Both the position numbers and the translations under genes were made by a program. This document shows positions 51,720 through 60,509 of a stretch of 64,000 nt of DNA, in pieces. The stretch spans positions 1,302,001-1,366,000 of the forward strand of contig NC_015953.1 in the NCBI RefSeq assembly GCF_000177195.2. The letters run 5' to 3'. The notes beneath the pieces were generated by a model. That model saw only the letters and a list, made by a program, of their open reading frames with translations. It was not told where the DNA came from and did not search any database. Source of the DNA: Streptomyces sp. SirexAA-E. GTDB lineage: Bacteria > Actinomycetota > Actinomycetes > Streptomycetales > Streptomycetaceae. Numbering within the stretch: the stretch's first letter is position 1; every line of letters begins with the position of its first letter.

Positions 51720-53786
51720 TTAAGTTTCTGACGAAGTACCGCTGGTTTCGTAGGCCATGCCCGCGTCCCCCAGCAATCGGTCGGCCGTCGCCCTGTGCAG
51801 TCTCGCGGCAGCGGGGTCGCCGAGCCGGTCCAAGGTGTCCGCCAGCCTCAGCTCCAGGGCCGCCTGCAGCCGTACGTCGCCCGCCCCTCGCGCCAGGCCG
51901 ACCGCCTCGCGGCAGGTCTGCAGCGACTCCTGCGGCCGCCCCGCGTACTCCTGCACCCTGGCCGCCTCGCTGAGCGCCCGCGCCTGGGCGGCGGGGTCGC
52001 CGAGCCTGCGGTGGCCCGCCGCCGCGGCCCGCCAGTTCCGCAGGGCCTCCCCGTAGCGCCCCTGGTAGGTGTGGACGGCGCCCAGCCGCCCGTACAGCCG
52101 TGCCGCGTCGGCCCGCTCACCGTGCGTGAGCCGTTGCGCCAGCGCCCGGCCGTACCAGTCCGAGGCCCGGCTGAAGTCGCCCAGTTCCGCGTGGGCGCCC
52201 GCCACGGATTCCATGGCGCGGCCGGTCGCGTAGAGGTCCTTCGCCTCGCGTCCGGCGTCCAGGGCCGCCCGGTAGCGGGCCAGCGCCTCCTCGGTGCGTC
52301 CCGTCCTGGCGTCCAGGTCGGCGAGGTTGAGCAGGGCGGCGGCCTTCTCCCTGGGCAGGCTCCGGCGCTCGGCGACGTCGAGGACCAGTCCGTGCAGCCC
52401 GTACAGCTCCGGCGCCGCCTCCTCGGTACCGCGGTGGACGGCCAGCGCCCGCACGAGGGCGGCCACCAGTCGGCGGGCCAGGGTGTCCAGCCCCCCGTCC
52501 CGGACGGCCAGCCGGGCGGAGGCCAGCAGCGCCGGCTGCCGCATCCGCAGCCACTCGGCGGCCGCCTCCGGGCTGGGGAAGCGCAGCGAGCGCGGCAGTC
52601 CGGCGAGTTTGCGGCGGGCCGGGGAGCCCTCCGGTTCGGTGACCGCCCGGCAGGACTGGAGCTGCCGTACGGTCCGCTCCAGCATCCGGGCCCGGGCGAG
52701 CTGGATCTCGCCGGGCCGGTCCAGCTCGTCCATCAGGGCGCGCAGCAGCGGGGCCAGGCAGCCGGGCACCTCGTACTGCGGCCGGTCCGCGCCGTTGGTC
52801 CGCAGCAGCCCGAGCCGGACGAACTCCTCCAGCACGCCGCGGGCCACCGAGACCGAGCACCCGGCCAGCGCGGAGGCGGTGTGGGCGTCGGCCAGTCCGG
52901 CGGGGGCGAGGGCGAGCAGGCGCAGGGTCCGGGCGGTGGCCGGCGGCAGCGACGCGTGGACCAGCCGGAGGGCGCGGGCCAAGGGGCGTACGGCCAAGGG
53001 CTGGTCCGTGTCCTCCGGCACCTCTCGGAGCTGTTTGGTGACGTCCGCGACGGACGCGCCCGGGCTGGCCGCGAGCCAGCCGGCGACCAGGGTGAGGGCG
53101 GCGGGCTGCCCTCCGCACTCCTCGGCGAGCGTCTCGGCCGCACGCGGGTCGACGGTGATCCGGACCTGGCCGACGGCGTCGGCGAGCAACCGGACCGCCG
53201 GGCCCGCCTCCAGGCCTCCGACGGTGCACGGGCGGACCCCGGGGATCCCGGTCAGCGGTCCGGTGGAGGTGGCCACGACCAGGCAGTCCGGATTGTCCGG
53301 GAGCAGCGGGTCCACCTGTTCCGCGTCCACGGCGTCGTCCAGCAGGATCAGGGCGCGGCGTGCGGCGAAGGCCTCGCGGACCATCCCGGAGAGCTCGTCC
53401 TCGTCCGCGCCGGGCGGTGCGGTGACGCCGAGCTGGTCCAGGAGTTCGCGGGCGGTGCGCTCGCCGGGGACGCGTTCGCCGCCCGGTTCGGTGAGCGCGA
53501 TCCGGTACACCCCGTCGGGGTGGTCCCCGGCGAGCCGGCGGGCGAGTTCGGCGGCGAGGGCGGTGCGTCCGGATCCGGGCCGGCCCGCGATCAGCAGGAC
53601 CCGGGCGCGGGCGGCCTTGCGGCCGGCCAGGGTGTCCAGTCCGGCCCGCCCGATGTCCGCCTGAAGGTCTTTCAACTCCCGTTCACGGCCGAAGAATCGA
53701 GGTGGGGTGGCACCTGACGGCTCGTCAGCCGTGACTGTCCCGGCCGCTTCGGCCGGGCCGCTGGTGTCCACCGCCTGATCGGTCAC
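51720..53786 (-). CDS. STAND NTPase with TPR repeats (AfsR/SARP C-terminal-like)
   Basis: This 688-residue protein has an NB-ARC-like NTPase domain: FFGRERELKDL at about 31-41, P-loop GRPGSGRTAL (68-77), Walker B RALILLDDAVD, and helical regions. A C-terminal run of TPR-like repeats follows (LLNLADLDARTG, LYGRLGAVHTYQG and LSEAARVQEYAG types). No DNA-binding domain is present, unlike AfsR. The P-loop has Arg in place of the catalytic Lys. Such proteins act as signal-sensing switches; the ligand is unknown. GTG at 53786 follows GGAG. Confidence 0.85.
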   Translation of the reverse strand: MTDQAVDTSGPAEAAGTVTADEPSGATPPRFFGRERELKDLQADIGRAGLDTLAGRKAARARVLLIAGRPGSGRTALAAELARRLAGDHPDGVYRIALTEPGGERVPGERTARELLDQLGVTAPPGADEDELSGMVREAFAARRALILLDDAVDAEQVDPLLPDNPDCLVVATSTGPLTGIPGVRPCTVGGLEAGPAVRLLADAVGQVRITVDPRAAETLAEECGGQPAALTLVAGWLAASPGASVADVTKQLREVPEDTDQPLAVRPLARALRLVHASLPPATARTLRLLALAPAGLADAHTASALAGCSVSVARGVLEEFVRLGLLRTNGADRPQYEVPGCLAPLLRALMDELDRPGEIQLARARMLERTVRQLQSCRAVTEPEGSPARRKLAGLPRSLRFPSPEAAAEWLRMRQPALLASARLAVRDGGLDTLARRLVAALVRALAVHRGTEEAAPELYGLHGLVLDVAERRSLPREKAAALLNLADLDARTGRTEEALARYRAALDAGREAKDLYATGRAMESVAGAHAELGDFSRASDWYGRALAQRLTHGERADAARLYGRLGAVHTYQGRYGEALRNWRAAAAGHRRLGDPAAQARALSEAARVQEYAGRPQESLQTCREAVGLARGAGDVRLQAALELRLADTLDRLGDPAAARLHRATADRLLGDAGMAYETSGTSSET

Positions 53787-53920
53787 GGGGCACGCTCCAC
53801 TTCACTGCACGCGGTTGCCCGCCGGTACTCCGGCCGGCCTTTTCGAGCGTAGTTCAGTGATGCGGACGATCACGGCCGAGCGCGGCGGCCGGGTCCCTCG
53901 ATCGGATGAGCGTTTCGTAC

Positions 53921-53944
53921 GACAGGGCCCCGTGTGGCCCTGTC
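53921..53944 (-). terminator. Hairpin downstream of the Nudix gene
   Basis: A 9-bp stem (53921-53929 with 53936-53944, 6-nt loop) lies about 57 bases past the Nudix stop codon. Confidence 0.45.
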
Positions 53945-54000
53945 CCCCGGGCCGGGCCGGCGTCTCCTCCGGCCGTCCCGGGGGAACACGGGCACCGCTC

Positions 54001-54627
54001 TCAGGACTCGAAGGGCCGGGCCGGCCACGGCGCCTCGGCCGGGCGCAGTGCGTCCACCCCGTCGCCGGCGAGGGCGGCGGTGAGCGAGAGGGTGCCCACG
54101 ACCAGGCAGCTGTTGTGCAGGTCCCCGGCGAGCACGCCCCGGACCAGCTCCTCCAGCGGCACCCGGGCCAGCTCCATGTCGGCCTCCTCCTCGGCGACCG
54201 CGAAGCGCTCGCCCTCGGCCTCGGAGAGGTCCCGGGCCAGGAAGACGCGGACGGCCTCGTCGCAGCCGCCGGGCGTGGTGTAGATGTCGGTCAGCACCCG
54301 CCAGTCCTCGGCCTTGACGTGCGCCTCCTCGTACAGCTCACGCTGCGCGGCGTGCAGCGGGTTCTCACCGGGCACGTCCAGGAGTCCGGCCGGGATCTCC
54401 CACAGCTTGTGGCGCACCGGGTGCCGGTACTGCCGCAGGACGAGCACCCGTCCTTCCTCGTCGAGCGCGAGGACGGCGACGGAGCCGGGATGGACCTGGT
54501 AGTCGCGGCTGTGGACGCTGCCGTCGGGCATCACCACGTCATCGGTGCGGACGCTGGTCTTGTTGCCGGTGAAGGGGGTCACCGTCGCGGTGACCTGCCA
54601 CTCCTCGGGGGTGTCCTGGAAACCCAT
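54001..54627 (-). CDS. Nudix hydrolase, ADP-ribose pyrophosphatase type
   Basis: This 208-residue protein resembles the ADP-ribose pyrophosphatases of Mycobacterium and Streptomyces. It shows DYQVHPGSVAVLALDEEGRVLVLRQYRHPVRHKLWEIPAG, then the Nudix box with GLLDVPGE and RELYEEAHV (catalytic Glu at 88, 97, 100 and 101). It presumably hydrolyses ADP-ribose to AMP and ribose 5-phosphate. The Gly of the final EEXG is replaced by His. ATG at 54627 has GGAAGG upstream. It follows pyrG, 77 bp downstream of its stop. Confidence 0.9.
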   Translation of the reverse strand: MGFQDTPEEWQVTATVTPFTGNKTSVRTDDVVMPDGSVHSRDYQVHPGSVAVLALDEEGRVLVLRQYRHPVRHKLWEIPAGLLDVPGENPLHAAQRELYEEAHVKAEDWRVLTDIYTTPGGCDEAVRVFLARDLSEAEGERFAVAEEEADMELARVPLEELVRGVLAGDLHNSCLVVGTLSLTAALAGDGVDALRPAEAPWPARPFES

Positions 54628-54703
54628 GTACGTCCTTCCACGGAAAACGAGAACCGGGGCACGCATCCGTCGAAGGATCCGTACCCCGGTCAACCGTATC
54701 GCC

Positions 54704-56374
54704 TTACGCGTCGGCACCCGTCCCGCGGGCCGCGACCTGGCGCTCCACGGCCGCCTTCACCAGACCGGCGAAGAGCGGGTGCGGGCGGGTCGGGCGGGAC
54801 CGCAGCTCCGGGTGCGCCTGGGTGGCGACCAGGTAGGGGTGGGCCTCGCGCGGGTACTCGACGTACTCGACGAGCTTGTTGTCCGGGGAGGTGCCGGAGA
54901 AGACCAGGCCGGCCTTCTTCTCCAGCTCCGCGCGGTAGGCGTTGTTGACCTCGTAGCGGTGGCGGTGGCGCTCGTCGACGTACGGCTCGCCGGCGTACGC
55001 CTCGCGCACGAGGGAGCCCTCGGCGAGCTTCGCCGGGTAGAGGCCGAGCCGCATGGTGCCGCCGAGGTCACCGGCGCCCTCGACGTACGCGAGCTGCTCC
55101 TCCATCGTCGAGATGACGGGGTGGGCGGTGGCGGCGTCGAACTCGGTGGAGTTGGCGTCGGGGATGCCGGCGAGGTTGCGCGCGGCCTCGATCACGATGC
55201 ACTGCAGGCCGAGGCAGAGGCCGAGCAGCGGCACCTTGTTCTCGCGGGCGAACTGGATGGCGCCGACCTTTCCGATCACCCCGCGCTCGCCGAAGCCGCC
55301 GGGGATGCAGATCGCGTCGACGTCACCGAGCTGCTGCTGGGCGCCGGCCGGGGTCTTGCAGTCGTCGGAGGCGACCCACTTGACCTTGACCCGGGCCCGG
55401 TTGGCGAAGCCGCCGGCCCGGATGGCCTCGGTGACCGAGAGGTAGGCGTCGGGCAGGTCGATGTACTTGCCGACCAGGGCGACGGTGACCTCGTGGTCGG
55501 GGTTGTGGACGCGGTCCAGCAGGTCGTCCCAGGTGGTCCAGTCGACGTCGCGGAACGGCAGGTCGAGCTTGCGGACGACGTAGGCGTCCAGACCCTCGGT
55601 GTGCAGCACCTTGGGGATGTCGTAGATCGACCGGGCGTCGGGGCAGGCGACCACGGCGGTCTCGTCCACGTCGCACATCAGCGAGATCTTGCGCTTGATG
55701 GCGGTGGGGACCTCGCGGTCGGCGCGCAGCACGATGGCGTCCGGCTGGATACCGATGTTGCGCAGGGCCGCGACGGAGTGCTGGGTGGGCTTGGTCTTCA
55801 GCTCGCCGGAGGGGCCGATGTAGGGCAGCAGCGAGATGTGCACGACGAAGACGTTGTCGCGGCCGACCTCGTGGCGGACCTGGCGGACCGTCTCCAGGAA
55901 GGGCAGGGACTCGATGTCGCCGACCGTGCCGCCGACCTCGGTGATGACGACGTCGACGTCGTCGGTGGCCATGCGGCGGATGCGGTGCTTGATCTCGTTG
56001 GTGATGTGTGGGATGACCTGGACGGTGTCTCCGAGGTACTCGCCGCGCCGCTCCTTGGCGATGACCTGCGAGTAGACCTGGCCGGTGGTGACGTTGGCCG
56101 AGCCGTCGAGGTCGACGTCGAGGAAGCGCTCGTAGTGGCCGATGTCCAGGTCGGTCTCGGCGCCGTCGTTGGTGACGAACACCTCACCGTGCTGGAAGGG
56201 ATTCATCGTCCCGGGGTCCACGTTGAGATAGGGGTCGAGCTTCTGCATGGTGACCCGCAGGCCGCGCGCCTTGAGCAGGGCACCCAGGCTGGAGGCAGTC
56301 AGACCCTTGCCGAGGGAGGAGGCGACACCCCCGGTGACGAAGATGTGCTTGGTCGTCGTGGATGTGGGCTGCAT
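54704..56374 (-). CDS. pyrG: CTP synthase
   Basis: This 556-residue enzyme has the N-terminal synthase domain ([22 protein letters not shown], and [21 protein letters not shown]). Its C-terminal glutamine amidotransferase domain has the nucleophile Cys in [10 protein letters not shown] and His-Glu in ATQAHPEL. It aminates UTP to CTP. ATG at 56374 follows GGGAG. It is divergent from the GH15 gene and probably cotranscribed with the Nudix gene. Confidence 0.97.
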   Translation of the reverse strand: MQPTSTTTKHIFVTGGVASSLGKGLTASSLGALLKARGLRVTMQKLDPYLNVDPGTMNPFQHGEVFVTNDGAETDLDIGHYERFLDVDLDGSANVTTGQVYSQVIAKERRGEYLGDTVQVIPHITNEIKHRIRRMATDDVDVVITEVGGTVGDIESLPFLETVRQVRHEVGRDNVFVVHISLLPYIGPSGELKTKPTQHSVAALRNIGIQPDAIVLRADREVPTAIKRKISLMCDVDETAVVACPDARSIYDIPKVLHTEGLDAYVVRKLDLPFRDVDWTTWDDLLDRVHNPDHEVTVALVGKYIDLPDAYLSVTEAIRAGGFANRARVKVKWVASDDCKTPAGAQQQLGDVDAICIPGGFGERGVIGKVGAIQFARENKVPLLGLCLGLQCIVIEAARNLAGIPDANSTEFDAATAHPVISTMEEQLAYVEGAGDLGGTMRLGLYPAKLAEGSLVREAYAGEPYVDERHRHRYEVNNAYRAELEKKAGLVFSGTSPDNKLVEYVEYPREAHPYLVATQAHPELRSRPTRPHPLFAGLVKAAVERQVAARGTGADA

Positions 56375-56801
56375 AGCCAAAGGGGGCTCCCGTGGTCGCG
56401 ATCGTGAGGTGCGTACCGGCGTGCCGCTCGGAGAATTCCGGGGGTGCCGTCGCTGCGGTTCGGGGGCCTCGTCCACTTCGGGACGACCACCGGTCCACGG
56501 GCTACCAGGGTATCAGCGACGGAGAGGGGCTGCTTCCGGCCGTACCCGTCACACGAAGGTCACAGGGTCGCCGCAGCCCCTCTACCTCACAACCGCCCTG
56601 CGCGGACAACATATGAACAGCGTCGCGCGGATCTTCGTGCTGCGTCGTATCCTGCTCGGACACTCGCTGCCGAGTCGGCCGGCCCAGCGGCATCATTCCA
56701 GCCCGCTACACCCGCGCAAGAGCTCGTCGGTTTCTTACAACGACCCCTTGACCAGCAGTTAGCGCCCCACGGGGCGACTGGCCGTTCGACTGGAGATACA
56801 C
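56375..56801. other. pyrG-GH15 divergent region with an inverted repeat
   Basis: It contains an 11-bp inverted repeat (56523-56533 with 56573-56583, 39-nt spacer) and one small open frame at 56613-56762. Otherwise there is only the regulatory space of the two divergent genes. Confidence 0.4.
56613..56762 (+). CDS. Possible small protein, or remnant of a permease N-terminus
   Basis: A 49-codon frame encodes a basic peptide with RIFVLRRILLGHSLPSR and YNDPLTSS. The first part resembles the cytoplasmic lead-in of actinobacterial APC permeases (RRILLG, then SDPLSS), but no membrane helix follows. It could be a remnant or chance. No strong ribosome site is seen. Confidence 0.25.
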   Translation: MNSVARIFVLRRILLGHSLPSRPAQRHHSSPLHPRKSSSVSYNDPLTSS

Positions 56802-58604
56802 GTGGCCGGGCGCATCGAGGATTACGCACTCATCGGAGACATGCAGACCGCCGCCCTGGTCTGCCGGGACGGCACAGCAGACTGGCTGTGCCTGCCCCGC
56901 TTCGACTCGCATGCCATTTTCGCCGGACTCCTCGGCACGGAGGAGCACGGTTTCTGGCGGCTGGGACCCGCCCGTCCGGAAGGGGCCGAGCCGCCGGCCG
57001 CCGACCGGCGCCGCTACCGGGGCGACTCGCTCGTCCTCGAATCGGAGTGGGACACCTCACGCGGGACCGTCCGCGTGACGGATTTCATGCCGCCCCGCGA
57101 CGGAGCGCCCCAGCTGATCCGCATCGTGGAGGGCGTCAGCGGCCGTGTGCCGATGCGCTCGGAGCTGCGCATGCGCTTCAGCTACGGGCGGGTCACGCCC
57201 TGGGTGCACAAGGTGGACAGCCGTACGGTCGCCGTCGCGGGCCCGGACTCGGTGTGGCTGGACACCGAGGCCGAGACGTACGGGGAGAACCTGACCACGT
57301 ACGCGGACTTCACCGTGGCCCCGGGCGACCGGATCGCCTTCACCATCAGCTGGCAGCCCTCGCACCACGAGCCGCCCGCCCTGCCGGACCCCGAGGGGTC
57401 CCTGGAGGCGACGGAGCAGTTCTGGCAGGAGTGGGTCGAGCAGTGCACGTACCACGGGCCCTACCGGGAGGCCGTGGTCCGCTCCCTGATCACGCTGAAG
57501 GCGCTGACGTACGGGCCGACCGGCGGCATCGTGGCGGCCCCGACGACCTCGCTGCCGGAGGAGATCGGTGGCGTACGGAACTGGGACTACCGCTACACCT
57601 GGCTGCGGGACGCGGCGATCACCCTCTCCTCGCTGCTGCGCACCGGCTACCGCGAGGAGGCCCGCGCCTGGCGCGAGTGGCTGCTGCGGGCCGTCGCGGG
57701 CGACCCGGAGAACCTCCAGATCATGTACGGGATCGCGGGCGAGCGTGAGCTCGGCGAGGCGGAGCTGGACTGGCTGCCGGGTTACGAGAACTCGGGGCCG
57801 GTCCGGGTCGGCAACGGCGCCGCGAACCAGTTGCAGCTCGACGTGTACGGCGAGGTCACCGAGGCGCTGCACCTGGCGCACATGACGGGTCTGACCCGCA
57901 ACGACTACGCGATGGGCCTCCAGCTCAAGCTGATCGAGTACCTGGAGAAGCACTGGGAGGAGCCGGACGAGGGCATCTGGGAGGTGCGCGGGCCGCGCCG
58001 GCACTTCGTGCACTCCAAGGTGATGGCCTGGGTCGCGGTGGACCGCACGATCAAGCTCATCGAGGCCGGGGACGCGGACGGGCCGCTGGAGCGCTGGCTC
58101 CAGCTGCGCGACGACATCCACCGCGACGTCTGCGAGCGCGGCTACGACAAGGAGCGCAACACCTTCACCCAGTCCTACGGGTCGAAGGAGCTCGACGCGT
58201 CGCTGCTGCTGATCCCGCAGATGGGCTTCCTGCCCCCGGACGACAAGCGGGTCATCGGCACGATCGAGGCGATCCAGCGTGAGCTGTCCACGGAGGACGG
58301 CTTCGTGCTCCGCTACCCGACCGACGGCGACGAGGCCGGTGTGGACGGTCTGGAGGGCGACGAGGGCGCGTTCCTGGCCTGTTCGTTCTGGCTGGCGGAC
58401 GATCTGGCGATGATCGGGCGGGTCGACGAGGCGCGCCAGCTCTTCGAGAAGCTGCTGTCCCTGCGCAACGACCTGGGTCTGCTGGCCGAGGAGTGGGACT
58501 CCCGGCTGCAGCGCCAGGTGGGGAACTTCCCGCAGGCCTTCAGCCATGTCCCGCTGATCGACACGGCGCTGCGGCTTACGGCGAGCGGCGCATACGTCGG
58601 CTGA
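56802..58604 (+). CDS. Glycoside hydrolase family 15 protein (trehalase/glucoamylase)
   Basis: This 600-residue cytoplasmic GH15 enzyme starts IEDYALIGDMQTAALVCRDGTADWLCLPRFDS, the GH15 beta-sandwich. It continues with an (alpha/alpha)6 barrel carrying RNWDYRYTWLRDA and EEWD (probable catalytic acids). The family includes actinobacterial trehalases and glucoamylases; the bacterial cytosolic type without a signal peptide is often trehalase. GTG at 56802 follows CTGGAG. A 17-bp-stem terminator follows the stop. Confidence 0.9.
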   Translation: MAGRIEDYALIGDMQTAALVCRDGTADWLCLPRFDSHAIFAGLLGTEEHGFWRLGPARPEGAEPPAADRRRYRGDSLVLESEWDTSRGTVRVTDFMPPRDGAPQLIRIVEGVSGRVPMRSELRMRFSYGRVTPWVHKVDSRTVAVAGPDSVWLDTEAETYGENLTTYADFTVAPGDRIAFTISWQPSHHEPPALPDPEGSLEATEQFWQEWVEQCTYHGPYREAVVRSLITLKALTYGPTGGIVAAPTTSLPEEIGGVRNWDYRYTWLRDAAITLSSLLRTGYREEARAWREWLLRAVAGDPENLQIMYGIAGERELGEAELDWLPGYENSGPVRVGNGAANQLQLDVYGEVTEALHLAHMTGLTRNDYAMGLQLKLIEYLEKHWEEPDEGIWEVRGPRRHFVHSKVMAWVAVDRTIKLIEAGDADGPLERWLQLRDDIHRDVCERGYDKERNTFTQSYGSKELDASLLLIPQMGFLPPDDKRVIGTIEAIQRELSTEDGFVLRYPTDGDEAGVDGLEGDEGAFLACSFWLADDLAMIGRVDEARQLFEKLLSLRNDLGLLAEEWDSRLQRQVGNFPQAFSHVPLIDTALRLTASGAYVG

Positions 58605-58621
58605 CCGGAAGACGGACGGAC

Positions 58622-58662
58622 CCTGTGGGGCACGGCGGGCACTCTCCGCCGTGCCCCACAGG
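58622..58662 (+). terminator. Terminator after the GH15 gene
   Basis: A perfect 17-bp stem (58622-58638 with 58646-58662, 7-nt loop) lies 17 bases after the stop codon, next to the transposase remnant. Confidence 0.8.
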
Positions 58663-58676
58663 CGTGCCGCCGGGTC

Positions 58677-58991
58677 TCACCGCTTGCTGTGGGAGGGGCC
58701 GTGAGAGGGCTCCCGGCTCCCCAGCAGACCGGTGAGGCGGTCGAGGACCCCGTCGGTCTGCCAGTGGGCGAAGTAGCCGTAGACGCTCTGCCAGGGCGGG
58801 AAGTCGTGGGGCAGGTAGCGCCAGGGGATGCCGGTCCGGTCGACGTAGAGGATGGCGTCCATCAGGACTCTGAGGTCGTGGGTGGGTCTGCGGATCCCGG
58901 CGCGGTCCCGGCGCCAGGTCTCGAGCGTCGGGCGGATGAGTTCCCACCGTGCGTCGGACAGGTCGCTGGGGTAAGGCGTGCGCGGTCGCAT
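58677..58991 (-). pseudogene. IS5-family transposase remnant (N-terminal DUF4096 part)
   Basis: The 104-residue frame matches the N-terminal domain of Streptomyces IS5-family transposases: DLSDARWELIRPTL, DAILYVDRTGIPWRYLPHDFPPW and VYGYFAHWQTDGVLDRL. It then ends in unrelated residues (SHGPSHSKR) and lacks the DDE catalytic domain, so it cannot transpose. No terminal inverted repeats or target duplication were found. It marks an old insertion and deletion between the GH15 gene and the less GC-rich stretch leading to the collagen-like gene. Confidence 0.85.
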
Positions 58992-59699
58992 GCTGCTGGG
59001 ATATCGGTCCCGACGGCTTTACGGGAGGGCGCGCGAGGGGTCGCTGGAGGCATTGGACCCGATGCTTTCGCTTTCACCCGCACAGGGGGCGCACCCGTAA
59101 TCGAGACAAGACCTCCGCACAAAAGTCGACCATCGAACGGTAATAGCTCCGCGCAATACCCGTAGCACACAGGCCAGATAATTTGCCCCGTGCCGGACCC
59201 GGCCTCCGGAACACGCCAAAGCGCCCTGGAAATAACCAAAACACTCGGCCGGGGTCGCCGCTCCTCACGCCGGCGGTGGCGGAGCGGCTCGCACCCGGCC
59301 CGGTCAGCCACCTCCGGGGCGCGACGCGTTCCCCGTCGGACGCACGACCGCGATCGGCGGGCGGGCCGGTACGCACTTCCTCATCAGCCCGCGGATTTCC
59401 CGGACAGAAGAGGAGGCTTCCATAAAAGTTCCGACCTTGAATTAACCTAAATATTACTTTTCTCCGATATCCCGGAGCGGGTTGCCGGAGCAAAAGGCTG
59501 GGGATATCCATGGTGAGCAGGTAAATCGAAGCCCAACGTTTACGACCGGCGTCGATTCAGCCATCCGAACGCATAAGCACATGGACTGGGGCTCTTCTTC
59601 GGCCATGTGGCGAGAACGTCGCCCTGACCGTCGGCAGTCGCTTCTGCTGCGGGACGGCCATCACGGACCCAGCGTGTGGAGAACCATACGGGAGGCACC
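58992..59699. other. Lower-GC non-coding stretch beside the IS remnant
   Basis: About 700 bp separate the transposase remnant from the collagen-like gene. Parts, such as 59100-59240 and 59430-59560, are clearly AT-richer than the rest of the window (for example AATTAACCTAAATATTAC). No intact gene is seen. The composition suggests acquired or decayed DNA; it should also hold the promoter of the collagen-like gene. Confidence 0.45.
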
Positions 59700-60332
59700 A
59701 TGGTCACACCGCCGACATCTCATCCCCCGACCACCACCGCACAGACGGCCCACTCGCCCGACGCCTCCGCCGCACCTTCTCCGGGCCCGGCGTGTGTCCC
59801 TCCGCAACAGCCACCGGAACAGCCGTGCGGCCCCCAGGGGCCTTCGGGTCCGCAGGGTCCTCCCGGCCCCCAGGGACCGCCCGGACGCACAGGGTGCACC
59901 GGCCCCGCCGGTCCCACCGGGCCGGCGGGCGGGGCGGGATGCGCGGGTCCCGCCGGTCCTCCCGGGCCGGAAGGACCGCCCGGCGCGCAAGGGCCGAGGG
60001 GGGTCGAGGGTCCGGCGGGCCCCGAAGGCCCCTGCGGCCCGCCGGGTCCCGAGGGCGCCCAGGGGCCCGAGGGAGCCGAAGGTCCGCCGGGCAGGGACGG
60101 CAGGGACGGGAAGCCCGGTGCGCACGGGCTGGCCGGTGCCGACGGTCGCGAGGGTCCTCCCGGGCCGCGCGGGCCCCAGGGACCCCAGGGTGACCCCGGG
60201 CCCGTCGGTGCCCTGGGCCCGCGGGGGCCCAGGGGCCTGAAGGGAGACCCCGGTGACACCCCCAGCCGGGAGTACTTGCGCCAGCTGATCAGGGAGTGCC
60301 TCGCGGAGGTCGGATTCTGCACTCCGGCCTGA
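59700..60332 (+). CDS. Collagen-like Gly-X-Y repeat protein
   Basis: This 210-residue protein consists of a Thr/Pro/Ser-rich N-terminus (1-43), 48 uninterrupted Gly-X-Y triplets (44-187, many [15 protein letters not shown]), and a 23-residue C-terminal cap ([19 protein letters not shown]). Seven cysteines are present: two in the N-terminal region, three within triplets (GCT, GCA, GPC) and two in the cap. They could link trimers. No signal peptide, lipobox or LPXTG motif is seen, so its location is unclear. ATG at 59700 follows GGGAGG. It neighbours an IS remnant and lower-GC DNA, consistent with transfer. Confidence 0.9.
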   Translation: MVTPPTSHPPTTTAQTAHSPDASAAPSPGPACVPPQQPPEQPCGPQGPSGPQGPPGPQGPPGRTGCTGPAGPTGPAGGAGCAGPAGPPGPEGPPGAQGPRGVEGPAGPEGPCGPPGPEGAQGPEGAEGPPGRDGRDGKPGAHGLAGADGREGPPGPRGPQGPQGDPGPVGALGPRGPRGLKGDPGDTPSREYLRQLIRECLAEVGFCTPA

Positions 60333-60509
60333 TCTCCACGAGGACTGCTCCCCACCGTGGGGCGGCGACGGGCCGCGGCACGGGCGGCGGGCCATTCCCC
60401 GGCGGTGCTCCCGGCCGACGGGCGGCGGCGCCACGGCGGTCCGTTCCTCCGCCGCCACGGGGCCGTGCGGGGGGTACGGGGCCCGGCTCCCCGTCACGTC
60501 AGGTCCGGG

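Noticed and set aside
58605..59020. Complete insertion sequence
   Set aside because: Only the N-terminal transposase domain is present and no terminal inverted repeats or target duplication could be identified.
59720..60355. Antisense frame that also reads as a collagen-like repeat (Gly-Pro triplets) on the minus strand
   Set aside because: GGN/CCN codons of Gly-Pro repeats give Gly-Pro-like repeats on the complementary strand automatically; only the plus frame has a ribosome site, cap and sensible ends.
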